From Salminus brasiliensis (taxonomy: Eukaryota > Chordata > Actinopteri > Characiformes > Bryconidae), in contig NC_132878.1 of NCBI RefSeq assembly GCF_030463535.1, positions 95,905,373 through 95,969,372 of the forward strand: DNA of 64,000 bases, written 5' to 3'. The translations under genes were made by a program, and so were the position numbers. Shown here in pieces: positions 35,201-48,700 of the stretch. Below the pieces are notes generated by a model. It made no database searches. It saw only the letters and a list, made by a program, of their open reading frames with translations, and had not been told where the DNA came from. The stretch's first letter is position 1; each line of letters begins with the position of its first letter.

Positions 35201-38200
35201 CGGGTATCGACCGATATGCAAAGTTTAAGTATTGGTATCGGTATTGGTATCAGAACTGAAAAAGCCGGATCGGTGCATCCCTAACTTCATCGCTGGATTT
35301 GTATTTGTATTAATATAATATATATATATGTAATATTTGTATTGTATTTAAAATCTGAACGGTTCCATTATGTCACTTTATTTTACAGTGATTATTGATT
35401 GAAGTATTGATTTGATGCTTCCAGTTAAGGGCTGTAGTGAAGATAATGGCCAGAGAGAGTACGGTCTCTTCAGCAGTGGATCCCAGCGGGTTCTTTCTGA
35501 AGCGGGTTCTACCTTTCCCTTCTTCAGGGCGTTGTAGACGTCTCGGCACTGCTGGAACTTCTCCAGTTCGGCCTTGACCAGCACCTGCCGGATGTGCATC
35601 ACCTCCTCAACCGTCAGAGACAAACACTCGACCGGGAAACAGAACTCCTCCTGTACGGACACACGGCGCTCGGGTTACCATGGCAACACATCTCTCACAT
35701 CGCAGCACAACGATAACTGGAAACGTCTGCATCTGTCTAAGCATCTGTTCATGCTGGGTTTCTCCCCTTCAGTGATGCTCATTTAAGCTCCGACAGCACC
35801 CCCTTGTGGATGAATCTGCACTACATGTATTTATTTATTGCTTATTGGGTTTTTTCGCTCCCAATACTGACACATGCACAACCAGCTCAGAGCAGAGTGC
35901 TGGGTACCTAAGCATGACACTGCTAAGAGAGAGCTAGAGCGCCACCTACCCAGCAGGAAAGAGCAAGGCCAATTGTGCTCTCTTGGACTCCGGATGCTGA
36001 TGGCAAAGCAGTATGACCCTGGAGTTCACTGGAACACTCAGAGCCCCTATATTGTTCATTAAAGGCTGGAACTAGTATGAACTACTTTTTCTTTATTCGA
36101 TTGTTTTATTGTATTTGTATGTTGAATAAAATCTGAATAATAAGTGAAATCCGAATAAATTAAAAAATTTAAAAATAAGTGATCATGTATCTGGGCGTGA
36201 ACTAGGGCTACATGGCGTCTGGGCACATAAAAAGTACCTTTTTATTGATTTACTTTTTAACTTTTTTTCTTACTTAAAATTTTATAAATAAATATACATA
36301 TTTTATTCCTACTAATTTTACTATAATTAATATATATATATATATTTATTTATTATAAATCATTTACAGAGCGACTTGCGAAAACTCTTCACTGTTTACT
36401 CAAAAAATACCCATATGTAGTTTGTATCGTCTATATATATCTTCAATGTCGCACAAAAACCTCATATCTCCTAAATAGCAGCTTTACAGGAGAAGGAAGT
36501 CAATGTGAAAAGGTTTTGAGCACTGGAGCATTTCTATTGGCCCGTTTATCCTAAAATTCTGATATAATAGAAAGAAGATCTAGCCAGCCCCTCCGTACTT
36601 GATGGTAATGGTCAAAAGCCTGATCTGCACCAAGAGCCCTTCCAGCTTCAAGTATGGCTCGGCTCGACCCGCCATCCTTTAAGATCCACGGAAGACGAGT
36701 GTCCAGACTTTTTACTGTCCTGCACCGAAATGGTGGAACTGTGTAAAATACACTATATGTCCAAATATTTATGGACACCCCTTAATAAATGCATTCAGCT
36801 ACTTTAGGTGCAGACACTCAGCTTGTCTAGTCCCTGTAGAGAAATGCTGCCAATAGATTAGGTAAACAGGTAAACATGATGAACCTATTGGCACCATGCT
36901 GCCTAATGCCAGGAGTGGGCTAGAGGGGGGTATAAAGCCCCCCAGCATTGAGGAGCTGTGGAGCAGTGGAGGAGAACTGCTGTGTTCTCTGAAATGATAG
37001 TGGTGGAGCTCCATCCAGTACTGGGGTGGTGAGCATCGTCCAACATCCTGACCTCACTAACTAACGCTCTTGTCTCTGAATGCAATCAATCAAATCCTCA
37101 CAGCAATGTTCCTCCAAAATCTAGTAGAAAGCATCAGGGTAAGGACGCTTCACTCACTAATGATTTGGAGCTCTGTCTGGACGGGGGCATGAACTGGCGG
37201 ACGTTAGTGGGCGTCTCCTTCTCTATGGAGTGTCTCCTCTGTGCCGGCTGCTTCCTCTCAGGCTGCGGTGTGGAGGAGATGGGCAGGAACATGGGCGGGG
37301 CTATGAGAGGGGGGAGGAGTCAAACAGATAACAGCATCTCAGGATCAGGGGTGGGAACCACTGCACCTGGTGAGTTAGACTGAATAAAGACTGGTCACTC
37401 ACTCTTCTTGCCCATCATGGACTCTGGTGATATGTCCTCCACCATGGGTGTGGAGATGCTGGAGCTGCTGACTGACCGCTGACCGACTGTCTCATCCTGG
37501 AGAGTCACAGAGTTGCAGTGGTTTGGCCATTTAGAGTCATTCACTACAGGGTCATTTCTCCACTGGGGTGCCATTTAGCTACCCGTGACTTGTTACTTTT
37601 AGCTAGCAACGGCTGTTGCTAGGTTACAGACGTGAAAGATGGACTGATTTGTACAGAGTGGACGTAAGTTGGACTTTGACCAACGACTGTAGAAAACATG
37701 GACGACGCAACGTCTCTCAAAGGTGAAGCCACCACAGGTCTAGTGCCTCTGCTGGCTGCTTACGGTATAGGTGTAGCTCCGCCCATCTTTATATGTTTCA
37801 ATACACAACAGCCCCGCCCATTTCCCATCTCATTTTCCTCCTCTAAACTGTCTTTCCGTCTCCAGTGTCTCCAAACTCCAGCAGTTAGTTCTCCCTGTGC
37901 TGGTAAGAAGGCGGGGCTACACTCAGGAATTAAGTGATTGACAGACAGCCTTGTATGGAAGAGACCGGCTGTCTGCAGAACCTGCATGGAATTCCAGAGG
38001 AACTTACCGGATGACCCGGGAATCCAAGGGGAAATCCGCTCTGCTTCTGCGCTGGAAGCTCAATGAAGACGGTCTGAGACACTGAGGGTGGTCTGGGAGA
38101 AGGGGGCGGGTCTAGCAAATGAGTAGGTGATTTTGGCTCCGCCTCTGCGCAGACTCTGGTTGCAGATTTGACAACATGTTTCTTTAGAACGGGAGGGGGG

Positions 38201-41079
38201 GGGGGGCGGAACCACGGCATCCATGTTTTCTACAGTCATTGCACTGTACACTTGAGCGCCCCCTAGCTGTATGTAGTACGTGGTGTCAGCTGTGTGTCCA
38301 GCCCAGCCAGAGTGGACTGAAACAGACAGGTGGACACCCAAGAACACTTCAGACGGACACTCACGTCTGAGTCCGAGGTGTCCAGCTCGGACAGGGTGGG
38401 TGCCTGGAGCCTCTTCCTCTGGAAGCCGCTGGCGCCGCTCTGCTGGAGGGACGAGCCGTTGGCTAACGAGAGTGTGCTGGACGCTTTCCTTGCGGCATCG
38501 GGGGAGGACACGTCTGCACAGAACGGCACACAGCGGTCACACACTGACAAACGTGGGTACGCCATATGGACATGAGAGTGTGTGTGTGTGAGTGTGTGTG
38601 TGTGTGTGTGTGTGTTTGAATGGGAGAGGGTGAGTCCACAAGCATGTATAAGCCACACACACACACACACAACTGAGGTACAGCTCACAATGTGCTCAGA
38701 TGACCATTCCTTAAGGTCTTTCCATTTTCTGACCATGAGACAGACCAGAGGCTCTTTCCTAGAGAAGCTAAGGACCATTAAGGGGCCCATGGGCTCCATT
38801 TTTATATGTTATATATGTAAATGACCTTTGTTCTTATTGGCTGTAGTGATTCACTCAAAATGAGTGAGGCTAAACTGCTGTAGACTGAATGGGTGGGGCT
38901 AAACTGCTATAGACTTAATAGAAGGCCTAAACTGTTGTATACTAAATGGGTGTGGCTAAAATGCTGTTGCTTGAATGGGTGGGGCCAAAAACAGCTGTAG
39001 CCTGAATGGGTGGGGCTAAACTACTATAGACTGAATGGGTGGGGCTACACTGCTGTAGGCTGAATATTGGCGCTATACAGCTGTTGGCCAAAATGGGTGG
39101 GGCCAAACTGCTGTCGACTAAATGGGTGGGGCCAAACAGCTGTAGCTTAAATGGGCAGGACTACACTGCTGTAGACTGAATGATGGAGCTATACAGCTGT
39201 TGACTAAATGGGTGGGGCCAAACAGCTGTAGCTTAAATGGGCAGGGCTACACTGCTGTAGACTGAATGATGGAGCTATACAGCTGTCAACTAAATGGGTG
39301 GGGCTAAACAGCTGTAGACTGAATGATGGAGCTATACAGCTGTCGACTAAATGGGTGGGGCTAAACAGCTGTAGGTTTAATGGGTGTGGCTAAACTGCTG
39401 TAGGTTGAATGGGTGTGGCTAAACTGCTGTAGACTGAATGGGTGTGGCTAAACTGCTGTAGACTAAATGGGTGTGGCTAAACTGCCGTAGACTAAATGGG
39501 TGTGGCTAAACTGCCGTATACTAAATGGGTGTGGCTAAACTGCCGTATACTAAATGGGTGTGGCTAAACTGCCGTAGACTAAATGGGTGTGGCTAAACTG
39601 CCGTATACTAAATGGGTGTGGCTAAACTGCTGTAGACTAAATGGGTGTGGCTAAACTGCTGTAGACTAAATGGGTGTGGCTAAACTGTTGTAGACTAAAT
39701 GGGTGTGGCTAAACTGCTGTAGACTAAATGGGTGTGGCTAAACTGCTGTAGACTAAATAGGCAAGGGTAAACTGACGTGAGCAGAGTAGGCTGGGCTAAA
39801 CTGTGGTCGTGTTCACGGTATTGTATGGTTGTGTGTGTAAGCCAGTTAGAGCCCCTCCATTGGCAGCTGGTGGTCCGATTAGCGCTTACATTCAGGCATC
39901 ACCACATGAACACCAACACAGACACAAAGGAGCCTCACCATGGCAACAGCACGAAGAAAGCTGTGAATGAGGCAGATCTGAGAACAGCACAAGCTGGTGG
40001 GCCCAGACTGACATCAACACTTAATCTACCAAAGGCCAAAAGGTGCCATCAGACAGGTAAAGGCTCGCTCTGAGCCTCCGCTCATCTGTTAGTCACACTG
40101 AAGCATGGAATGATACGGCAGATGTGCAAGACTGAACCCAAGCACCAAGGGGAACCAGGCAGGGGACAGCAGAGCTTTACCTGAGGAGTCAAAACTCTGA
40201 GAATTTCTAAGAGGTCGAAAGACTGCAAGAACAAAACAACCAGTGCATTAAAACAGGCAGGATTTCAGACGTAGCTGGTAGATCAGACTGGACAACACTA
40301 TGGTCACTAACAGCTTTCCAAAGGTGCTTCATTACACTGTTCATTTAACAACATTGTTTAATCAATATCTGTATCGGTTACAGATTGATTATATTTGGAC
40401 CTGAACACTGTAAATCACTCTGGAAAAAAGCTAAATGAGGAAATGCAGATGTAAATGAATTAGGGGTGTAACGATACACACATTTCACAGTCATTTAGAT
40501 TTTTCAATTTTTTAATTTGATAAAATGAATTATTATATATATAATAACTTACATAATAATAAAATATATATTATAATATACTATAATAATAGAATATTTT
40601 ATTTCTATAATATTATATATATGTAAATATGTAATACAATTCATAATGTAGTAATATAATTAATATATAAAAATATAAACATATTTTTTTCTCTTTATGT
40701 ATTATGCACAAGTGCCTGTATGTAGTAATAATGCGTCCCACATGTTTATGTACATACATTGTATATACAGTATACATAAGCACCTATATGTAGTAATATG
40801 TTCCATATGCATTACATATAATAATACATAAGTACCTCATATATAGTAAAAAAACAAAAACATCCCATGTCAATTATATATAATTAGTAGCTACTTATAG
40901 GTACTTTGGCCCACATGTAGCCTTTAAATGCCTCCTTTTACTATATATAAAGTGCTTTTATATATATATATATATATATACACACACATACATATAGGCA
41001 CCCTATATATAATTGTAATAATAATTCCTATTTGTATTATTTATATGTAGTTAGTAATATGTCTAATATGTAAGCTTAT

Positions 41080-41122
<43 letters not shown>

Positions 41123-42686
41123 ATAAGCATGCCTGTATTATAACATAATGTATTATATAACAACATGCTTTATATACATAAGTAACTATATGTAGTATAT
41201 CTTGCATATATGAAAGTATCTATATGTAGTCTATGTATATGTAGTGTTATGTAATGTGTGAGATATATAGAAGTGCCTACATAAGTACCTATATGCAGTA
41301 GTAATGTGTCCAGTATGTATTTCTATATACTACTATGTTTTGTATATGTTTATATTCATATAGAAGCTATATCCAGACGTCTAGTGAAGATCACTCACAT
41401 TTCCGTACACTCAGTCTCAGGCGGTCGTTTGTCAGTTGTTCTGACAGTGTACTGAAATCGTTACACCCTCGAAATGTATGGTGGAGTGTTACAGTGTGAT
41501 AGAGGAGTGAACTGAACGGAAGACTGAATGTGAAGCCAGCACGGCTGAAATGCAGCACAGCAGTGGAGAGGCTGAGCTTCTCATGCAGCTTTAAATTGAC
41601 TGCCTGTGCTTCAGTCGTCAACACAGATCCCCGGTCAATTTAAAGAACTCAGTTTGAGGCTTTAAGAGGATATTAAGTGTGTGTGTGTGTGTGTGTGTGC
41701 GTGTGTGTGCGTGCACTGGTGCAAACGTCCCCATTATTTTTTAATATACTTCTTTAATATATGTACTTTTTAATTGATCATTTTAGGAGATTCTATAAGA
41801 ATTACAGCGACAGATGATGAAAAAATACCGGCAGGCAATAGAACTGCATTCCTGTACCCTGAGGAAATCACGCCACTGTGTTTGTTTGCAGATGAATTCA
41901 ACATTTTCTTCCTGCCACAGCTGTGCTGATGTAACGTGCCCCATCTGTTTGCAACCATTCGCCACTATTAAATCATATCAAATCAATGTGTATTTCATAT
42001 GTATCAGGAAACACTGATAATTATACTGATCATTAAACAGCTGCTTTAAATATTCACATGCAAAGCCTTCAATTCCATCACTGGATGGTGATTCATGTAG
42101 AGGCTGTTGCCAACGGACCAAGTCTGCACTCCAGTAGGTGTGTGTGTGTGTGTGTGTGTAATATTTGTTCTGCCTCACCTGGTCTGCTCCTGCGGATCAG
42201 GTCAGGTGACACTGGGCGGAGCTTCCTCTCAGACTTGATCTCCTCCAGGATTCGCTCGTGCAGGCAAGGAGGACGCTCCACCTGAGGCTTCAACTTACGT
42301 GCTGCTACCTGCACACACACACAAACACACACACATATGTTTGTACACCTTGTCAGGGTGTGGGGTGACCTATATATCTTAAACTTGTATGCAAGCATAT
42401 GTAATATGCATTCATATTTTAGGGAGATATATATATGTATATATATATATATTATCATTATGTGCTGTAAGTATCTCTATGTCACAATTATGTAACTATA
42501 ACACATTATAATTAATATATTAATATATGTATATATAAGTACCTAGTTGTAAAAATAATCTCATTTGTATGCAAGTATTAATATGTAATAACTAATAATG
42601 TAAAATACTACAGCAGCAGTAATTGTATTCCACACTGTTATGGTTATGGTTAAACTTCGGCAGTTAATCCGCGGTGACACGCCTAC

Positions 42687-42755
<69 letters not shown>

Positions 42756-45700
42756 TAGATATATATATAACAATATGGTCTATATTTAGTTGTATATGTC
42801 ATTATCTTTTTTTTTATAATTTGCCCCATAATTAACTATATACGGAAATATTTATATGTAACAATATGACCTAATGTATTTCACTTTTCGACATAATGGA
42901 TTAAATCCATTTTTCATTTAAATTGAAGGTTTTCCCTCTCCGGTAAAGCTGCAGTTTTGGAGACACCAGGTTTTTGCATGGCAGTGATGATATGCATTAC
43001 GTATGTTATTGCCTATATTAATTAGTAATACATAAACAAATAAGCTGTTCCTGTAAAAGAGAACTGTAGGCAGGCTTGTCCTGTTGTGTGTGAGGTGCTG
43101 CTGAATGCCACTCACGGGGTTGAGAGGAGGTCTGGACCGTATGAAGTCCAGGATGACTTCGTGTGCGCTCTTCTTTAACCGTGGGGGGATGTCTCCATTC
43201 ACCTGAGGAACACACACACAGGTGTGTGAACAGGTACAGCATATTCTAGTCATCAATATTCATCAATATATAAGGTGTTCTGTAGGGATGGTTATATACA
43301 GCTCTTTACAAACGTTTAGGCACCCTTGTCAAATGTACATGTATATGGACAAAAGTATTGGGACACCTGCCTGTTTCTTCTGCGATTATGGGTATTAAAA
43401 AGAGTTAGATCCTGTCTCTACTGTCCAGGGAAGAAGAAGGCCTTCTACTAGGTTTTGGAGGAGGAGCATTGCTCCACAGCTCAATGCCCCTCCATACCCA
43501 TCTAGCCCATGCCTGGCATTAGGCAGCATGTTTATTTGCTCCAGAGAGTCCTATTCTATTGGCAGTACTTCTTCTCTACAGGGACTAGACGAGCTGTGTC
43601 AGCAATGGGTGCAACCTAAAGTAGCTGAAAGCATTCATTGGAAGGGGTGTCCACAAGTATTTGGACATATAGTGTATAAACGTGATCAATTACACCAGTC
43701 CAGCATCACGATTGTGGACGGGAAGTCCAGCGTACTCCTGCTGGGTGTAGTATCGGCTTGTAATGAACAGAGGCAGGGGAAGCCATTACTGGCCATTCAT
43801 TAAATGCTTGAGGGTCACATTTCTGACCCAACCACTTTAGGCTACGCTTACATGGCCGTACACAGGTATCTCATGTTTCCAGCCTTTCAGCCACTCAGAT
43901 TCCTTACCTTGCTTTCTAACCAGGCCCTCAAACCAGCCCCTTTTACCAGCTGAGCCTCCACATCTATATCTATATCTATATCTATATATCTATATCTATA
44001 TATATATATATCTATATCTATACACACACACTCACCATGACCTTCCGCAGTTTGTAGCGCTTGGAGCGAATGTCATCCATCAGCATTTCATAGGGCGTGA
44101 GCTGGTACTCTATTGGCAGGGGGTCGTACAGGCGCTCCTGAACCTTCTTCAGCTTCACCCCGTTCCTCAGGTCCCTCATGACCTGCACCCAGAATCGCGC
44201 CTGGACAACAGGAGGGAATACGGTCACATTTTCAGGCATTAAAAAAAACTGCTGCAGCTGAAACTGATTCAATACTAGGTAAGATGTTTAGTCTGTGGCT
44301 CCGCCCCCTCAATCTGTTTACTGTTCATTTCCATCCGCACCCTATCACTTGACATCCCCAGACTGGGAGGCTTTTGACACTGGAGCGCTGAAGCCTGGCA
44401 GGGATTTGAACTGATGACCTCCTCACATTTGATTGATGAGCAGCAGTTAGACCGTAGGGCCGGTCTAGAGCTGTGAAATGACACTCTATTAAAACCCAGT
44501 TCTAAGTCAATTTACTTTCCCTTCTTTTTCAGACTCAGAAATGTACACGACGGCTTCACAGCTCTAGAGTGGAGAGACTGTCTAAATGCCTGCTCGTCAA
44601 GAGACTCAGAAGGTCATCAGTTCAAATCCCATCAACACAGCTAATAGCCCTCCATGGTGAGAAGGAACAGGAAGGTCTCCCCAGTTCTATGTGATGGGGG
44701 AGGTTCTAAACTGCAGATGGGGATTAACAGTGAACAGAGTGAGGGGGCGGAGCCACAGACTAAACATCTTACCCAGTACTGAATCAGTTTCAGCTGCAGC
44801 TCAGTCCCTTTCAGACAATAAGATGAGACGGCTGCTCTACAGTATGATGGGACAGTTCTGTATGAAGAGGAACTCACCCAATCTGCATTCTGTAACTCAT
44901 TCAGGTCTCTGGATGGGTCATCAGTTGTATCACCCTCCATCTTCCGCAGGTTCTGACCAATCACAGATGAAAAAATACATTCTGCCCAATCACAGGTGAA
45001 AGATCACATTCTAACCAATCACAGCTGAAAGGACACATTCTGCTCAATAACAGGTGATCGAATAGGTTATGGCCAATCACAACTGAACAAATTCTGACCA
45101 ACTGAAATATCTCATTCTGACCAATCACAGGTGACCAAACTCATTTTTACCATTCAGCTGACAAACCGATTCTGACCAATCACAGGTGAAAGATGACATT
45201 CTCACCAATCACAGGTGACCAAACCCATTCTCACCAATCACAGGTGACCAAACCCATTCTGACCAATCACAGGTAAATGATCACATTCTGACCAACAGCC
45301 AAAATAAAAAACATCCTATCTCCACAACATCCCATTACTCCATCGACATCTCTTAAACGCTGCATTACTCCACCCTCATCCCCGCAGCACCCCCCTTACT
45401 CTATCCCATCTCCTCAACACCCATTATATGTACAAGGTCAGAGAGGTCATCCATCCATGAAGGTCCAGCATGAAAGAATATTTCACCCACAGCTGAAAGC
45501 TCGGGCCAGCTAGCTGCTACCAGCTCATCTGCAGAAGGTTAAATGGGCTCCATCATCCTTTATTCACTATTAGCATTAATAAAGGACAGAGGTCCCCCAC
45601 ATGCTCTGAACACTTCAAGGCATGGACTCCACAAGACCTCAGAAGGAGTCCTGTGGTATTTGACACCTGTAGGTCCAGTAGGTTCCTTGAAGTACCTTTT

Positions 45701-48700
45701 GTTGGTACTGACCACTGCATACCGGGAGCACCCCACAAGACCTGCCTGATGTTCTGGAGATGTTCTGACCCAGTCGTCTAGAACATCACAGTTCTTGTCA
45801 AAGTGTCTCAGATTCTTAAATTTGTCCATTTTCCTGCTATAACACTTTCAAGAACTGACCGTTCACCTGCTGTCTGATATATCCACCCTTGTTTTTAATG
45901 TTATGGCTAATCCGAGTATACTGAAATGTTTCTAACAGGAATATAAACAGTGAAAATGAGAAAGTTGTAGAACAGTGCTGTTTATCTCACCTCTTTAGCA
46001 CTTCTGATCTTGTCCAGAAAAGTCTGCAGCTCCAGGGTCTCAGCGTACAGGGCGCGACACACGGCCTGGTAGTGGGCAGGAGCGTCCGCTGGCCTCGGGA
46101 GGTGAGATGTGCACAGCTAGAGAAAAAAGAAACATGAAAAGCAGCCTTGTCATGTCACGCTTAACATAGGTTTCGCCAGCAAACTGGAAAAAACACAGCG
46201 CATCCAACAAGAGTGAAAGCCTCATCCATCTTTCATACACTCTCGCTCATTTCAAGAGAAAAAAAACAGCGCATCCAACAAGAGTGAAACCTTGTTTATC
46301 GTTTATGCACTCGCGCCCACTCTGGAAAACACAGCGCATCCAACAAGAACAAGTGTCGTCCATCTTTTATACACTCTCACTCACTCAGGAAAAAAACCAC
46401 AGGGTATCCAACAAGTACGCTTGCACTTACTCTGTAAAAAACACAGCACATGCAACAAGAACAAAAGCCTCGTCCATCTTTATACACTCGCGCTCATTCA
46501 GGGGAAAAACACAGCGCATCCAACAAGAGCGAAAGCCTCGTCCATCTTTATACACTCGCGCTCATTCAGGATAAAAAACACAGCGCATCCAACAAGAGCG
46601 AAAGCCAGTCTATCTTTATACACTCGCGCTCATTCAGGATAAAAAACACAGCGCATCCAACAAGAACAAAAGCCTTGTCCATCTTTATACACTCGCGCTC
46701 ATTCAGGGGAAAAACACAGCGCATCCAACAAGAACAAAAGCCTTGTCCATCTTTATACACTCGCGCTCATTCAGGGGAAAAACACAGCGCATCCAACAAG
46801 AGCGAAAGCCTCGTCTATCTTTATACACTCGCGCTCATTCAGGAAAAACACAGCGCATCCAACAAGAGTGAAACTTTGTTTATCGTTTATACACTCGCGC
46901 TTACTCTGGAAAAAATACAGTGCATCCAACAAGAGCGAAAGCCTCGTCCATCTTTATACACTCGCGCTCATTCAGGGAAAAAACACAGCACATGCAACAA
47001 GAACAAAAGCCTCATCCATCTTTATACACTCACGCTCATTCAGGGAAAAAACACAGCGCATCCAACAAGAACAAAAGTCTCAAACTTTCTTAATGCTGAT
47101 GTAACGTCATGTTTATATGGCACTGTAATGTGGGTTCTGACTGTAGTTAGGTATTCCCAGTTCTCCAGGTCAAGTTTCCTTGTGTTTTCTATAGTCTGTA
47201 TTTACCCAAGTTTCCTTGAAGGGATGCATTTGCCAATTGGTTATTGGGTTTTTTTCTGCATTCATGATAATGGCTCTCAGATTTCCTGTAATAAAGCTCA
47301 TTCACACAAGCATTTGGCTACGGTGTCTGGTTTCCCACCGTCCTCATCAGGGATCTCAGTGCTTTACTGTTTATGGTGACCATTACAGACACAAATCTGG
47401 ACCCAGATCAGTCTGACCGAGGCAGTTTGTAAACACATATTAATGATGAAGAGATGTGAAAGGATGCACACCGGTCTGCTTGTTGGCATGTAAGCGTCCT
47501 AGTTTCTGCTAAACGGACAGACGGTGGAGTGAGTCACTCTCTGCTTGATTCCGGCTGCCGAATGCAAGCCTGTGCCTTTTCCCTCTCTCAGCAAAACAGC
47601 ACTGCTCCATACACACTCTCTCAGGAGCCTGACACTTAACCCCTAGAAGGCCCAGTTATGACCAGCACGAACAACAGCAGGCTGTGATGCAACATGAACC
47701 ATTTTTGACTCATAAAAAAAAACAGCAGAGAAAAAACACAGCGCATCCAACAAGAACAAAAGCCTTGTTCGTGTTTTATACTCTCGCGCTCATTTAGGAA
47801 AAACAAAGCGCATCCAACAAGAACGAAAGCCTTGTTCGTGTTTTATACTCTCGCGCTCATTTAGGAAAAACACAGCGCATCCAACAAGAACTAAAGCCTT
47901 GTTCGTGTTTTATACTCTCGCGCTCATTCAGGAAAAACAAAGCTCATCCAACAGGAACGAAAGCCTTGTTCGTGTTTTATACTCTCGCGCTCATTCAGGA
48001 AAAACAAAGCTCATCCAACAGGAACGAAAGCCTTGTTCGTGTTTTATACTCTCGCGCTCATTTAGGAAAAACACAGCGCATCCAACAAGAACGAAAGCCT
48101 TGTTCGTGTTTTATACTCTCGCGCTCATTTAGGAAAAACACAGCGCATCCAACAAGAACGAAAGCCTTGTTCGTGTTTTATACTCTCGCGCTCATTTAGG
48201 AAAAACACAGCGCATCCAACAAGAACGAAAGCCTTGTTCGTGTTTTATACTCTCGCGCTCATTCAGGAAAAACTAAACGCATCCAACAAGAACGAAAGCC
48301 TTGTTCGTGTTTTATACTCTCGCGCTCATTCAGGAAAAACTAAACGCATCCAACAAGAACGAAAGCCTTGTTCGTGTTTTATACTCTCGCGCTCTTTCAG
48401 AAAAACACAAAGCTAATCCAACAAGAACGAAAGCCTTTTTCGTGTTTTATACTCTCGCGCTCTTTCAGAAAAACACAAAGTTAATCAAACAAGAACGAAA
48501 GCCTTGTTTGTGTTTTATACTCTCGCGCTCATTTAGGAAAAAACACAGTGCATCCAACAAGAACGAAAGCCTTGTTCGTGTTTTATACTCTCGCGCTCAT
48601 TCAGGAAAAAACAAAGCTAATCCAACAGGAACGAAAGCCTTGTTTGTGTTTTATACTCTCGCGCTCATTCAGGAAAAAACAAAGCTAATCCAACAGGAAC

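Noticed and set aside
38008..38229. Longer 74-codon version of the spire1 cassette exon
   Set aside because: Open and in phase, but the AG before 38229 lacks a pyrimidine tract; the inner acceptor at 38182 has a strong one and gives 58 codons.
38263..38799. 178-codon minus-strand open frame
   Set aside because: Only its part 38365-38513 is a real spire1 exon; the rest reads through intron and a GT/CA repeat.
46450..47379. 309-codon open frame in the 67-bp array
   Set aside because: Repeated [13 protein letters not shown] peptides change frame between units; it lies in a spire1 intron with no splice context.
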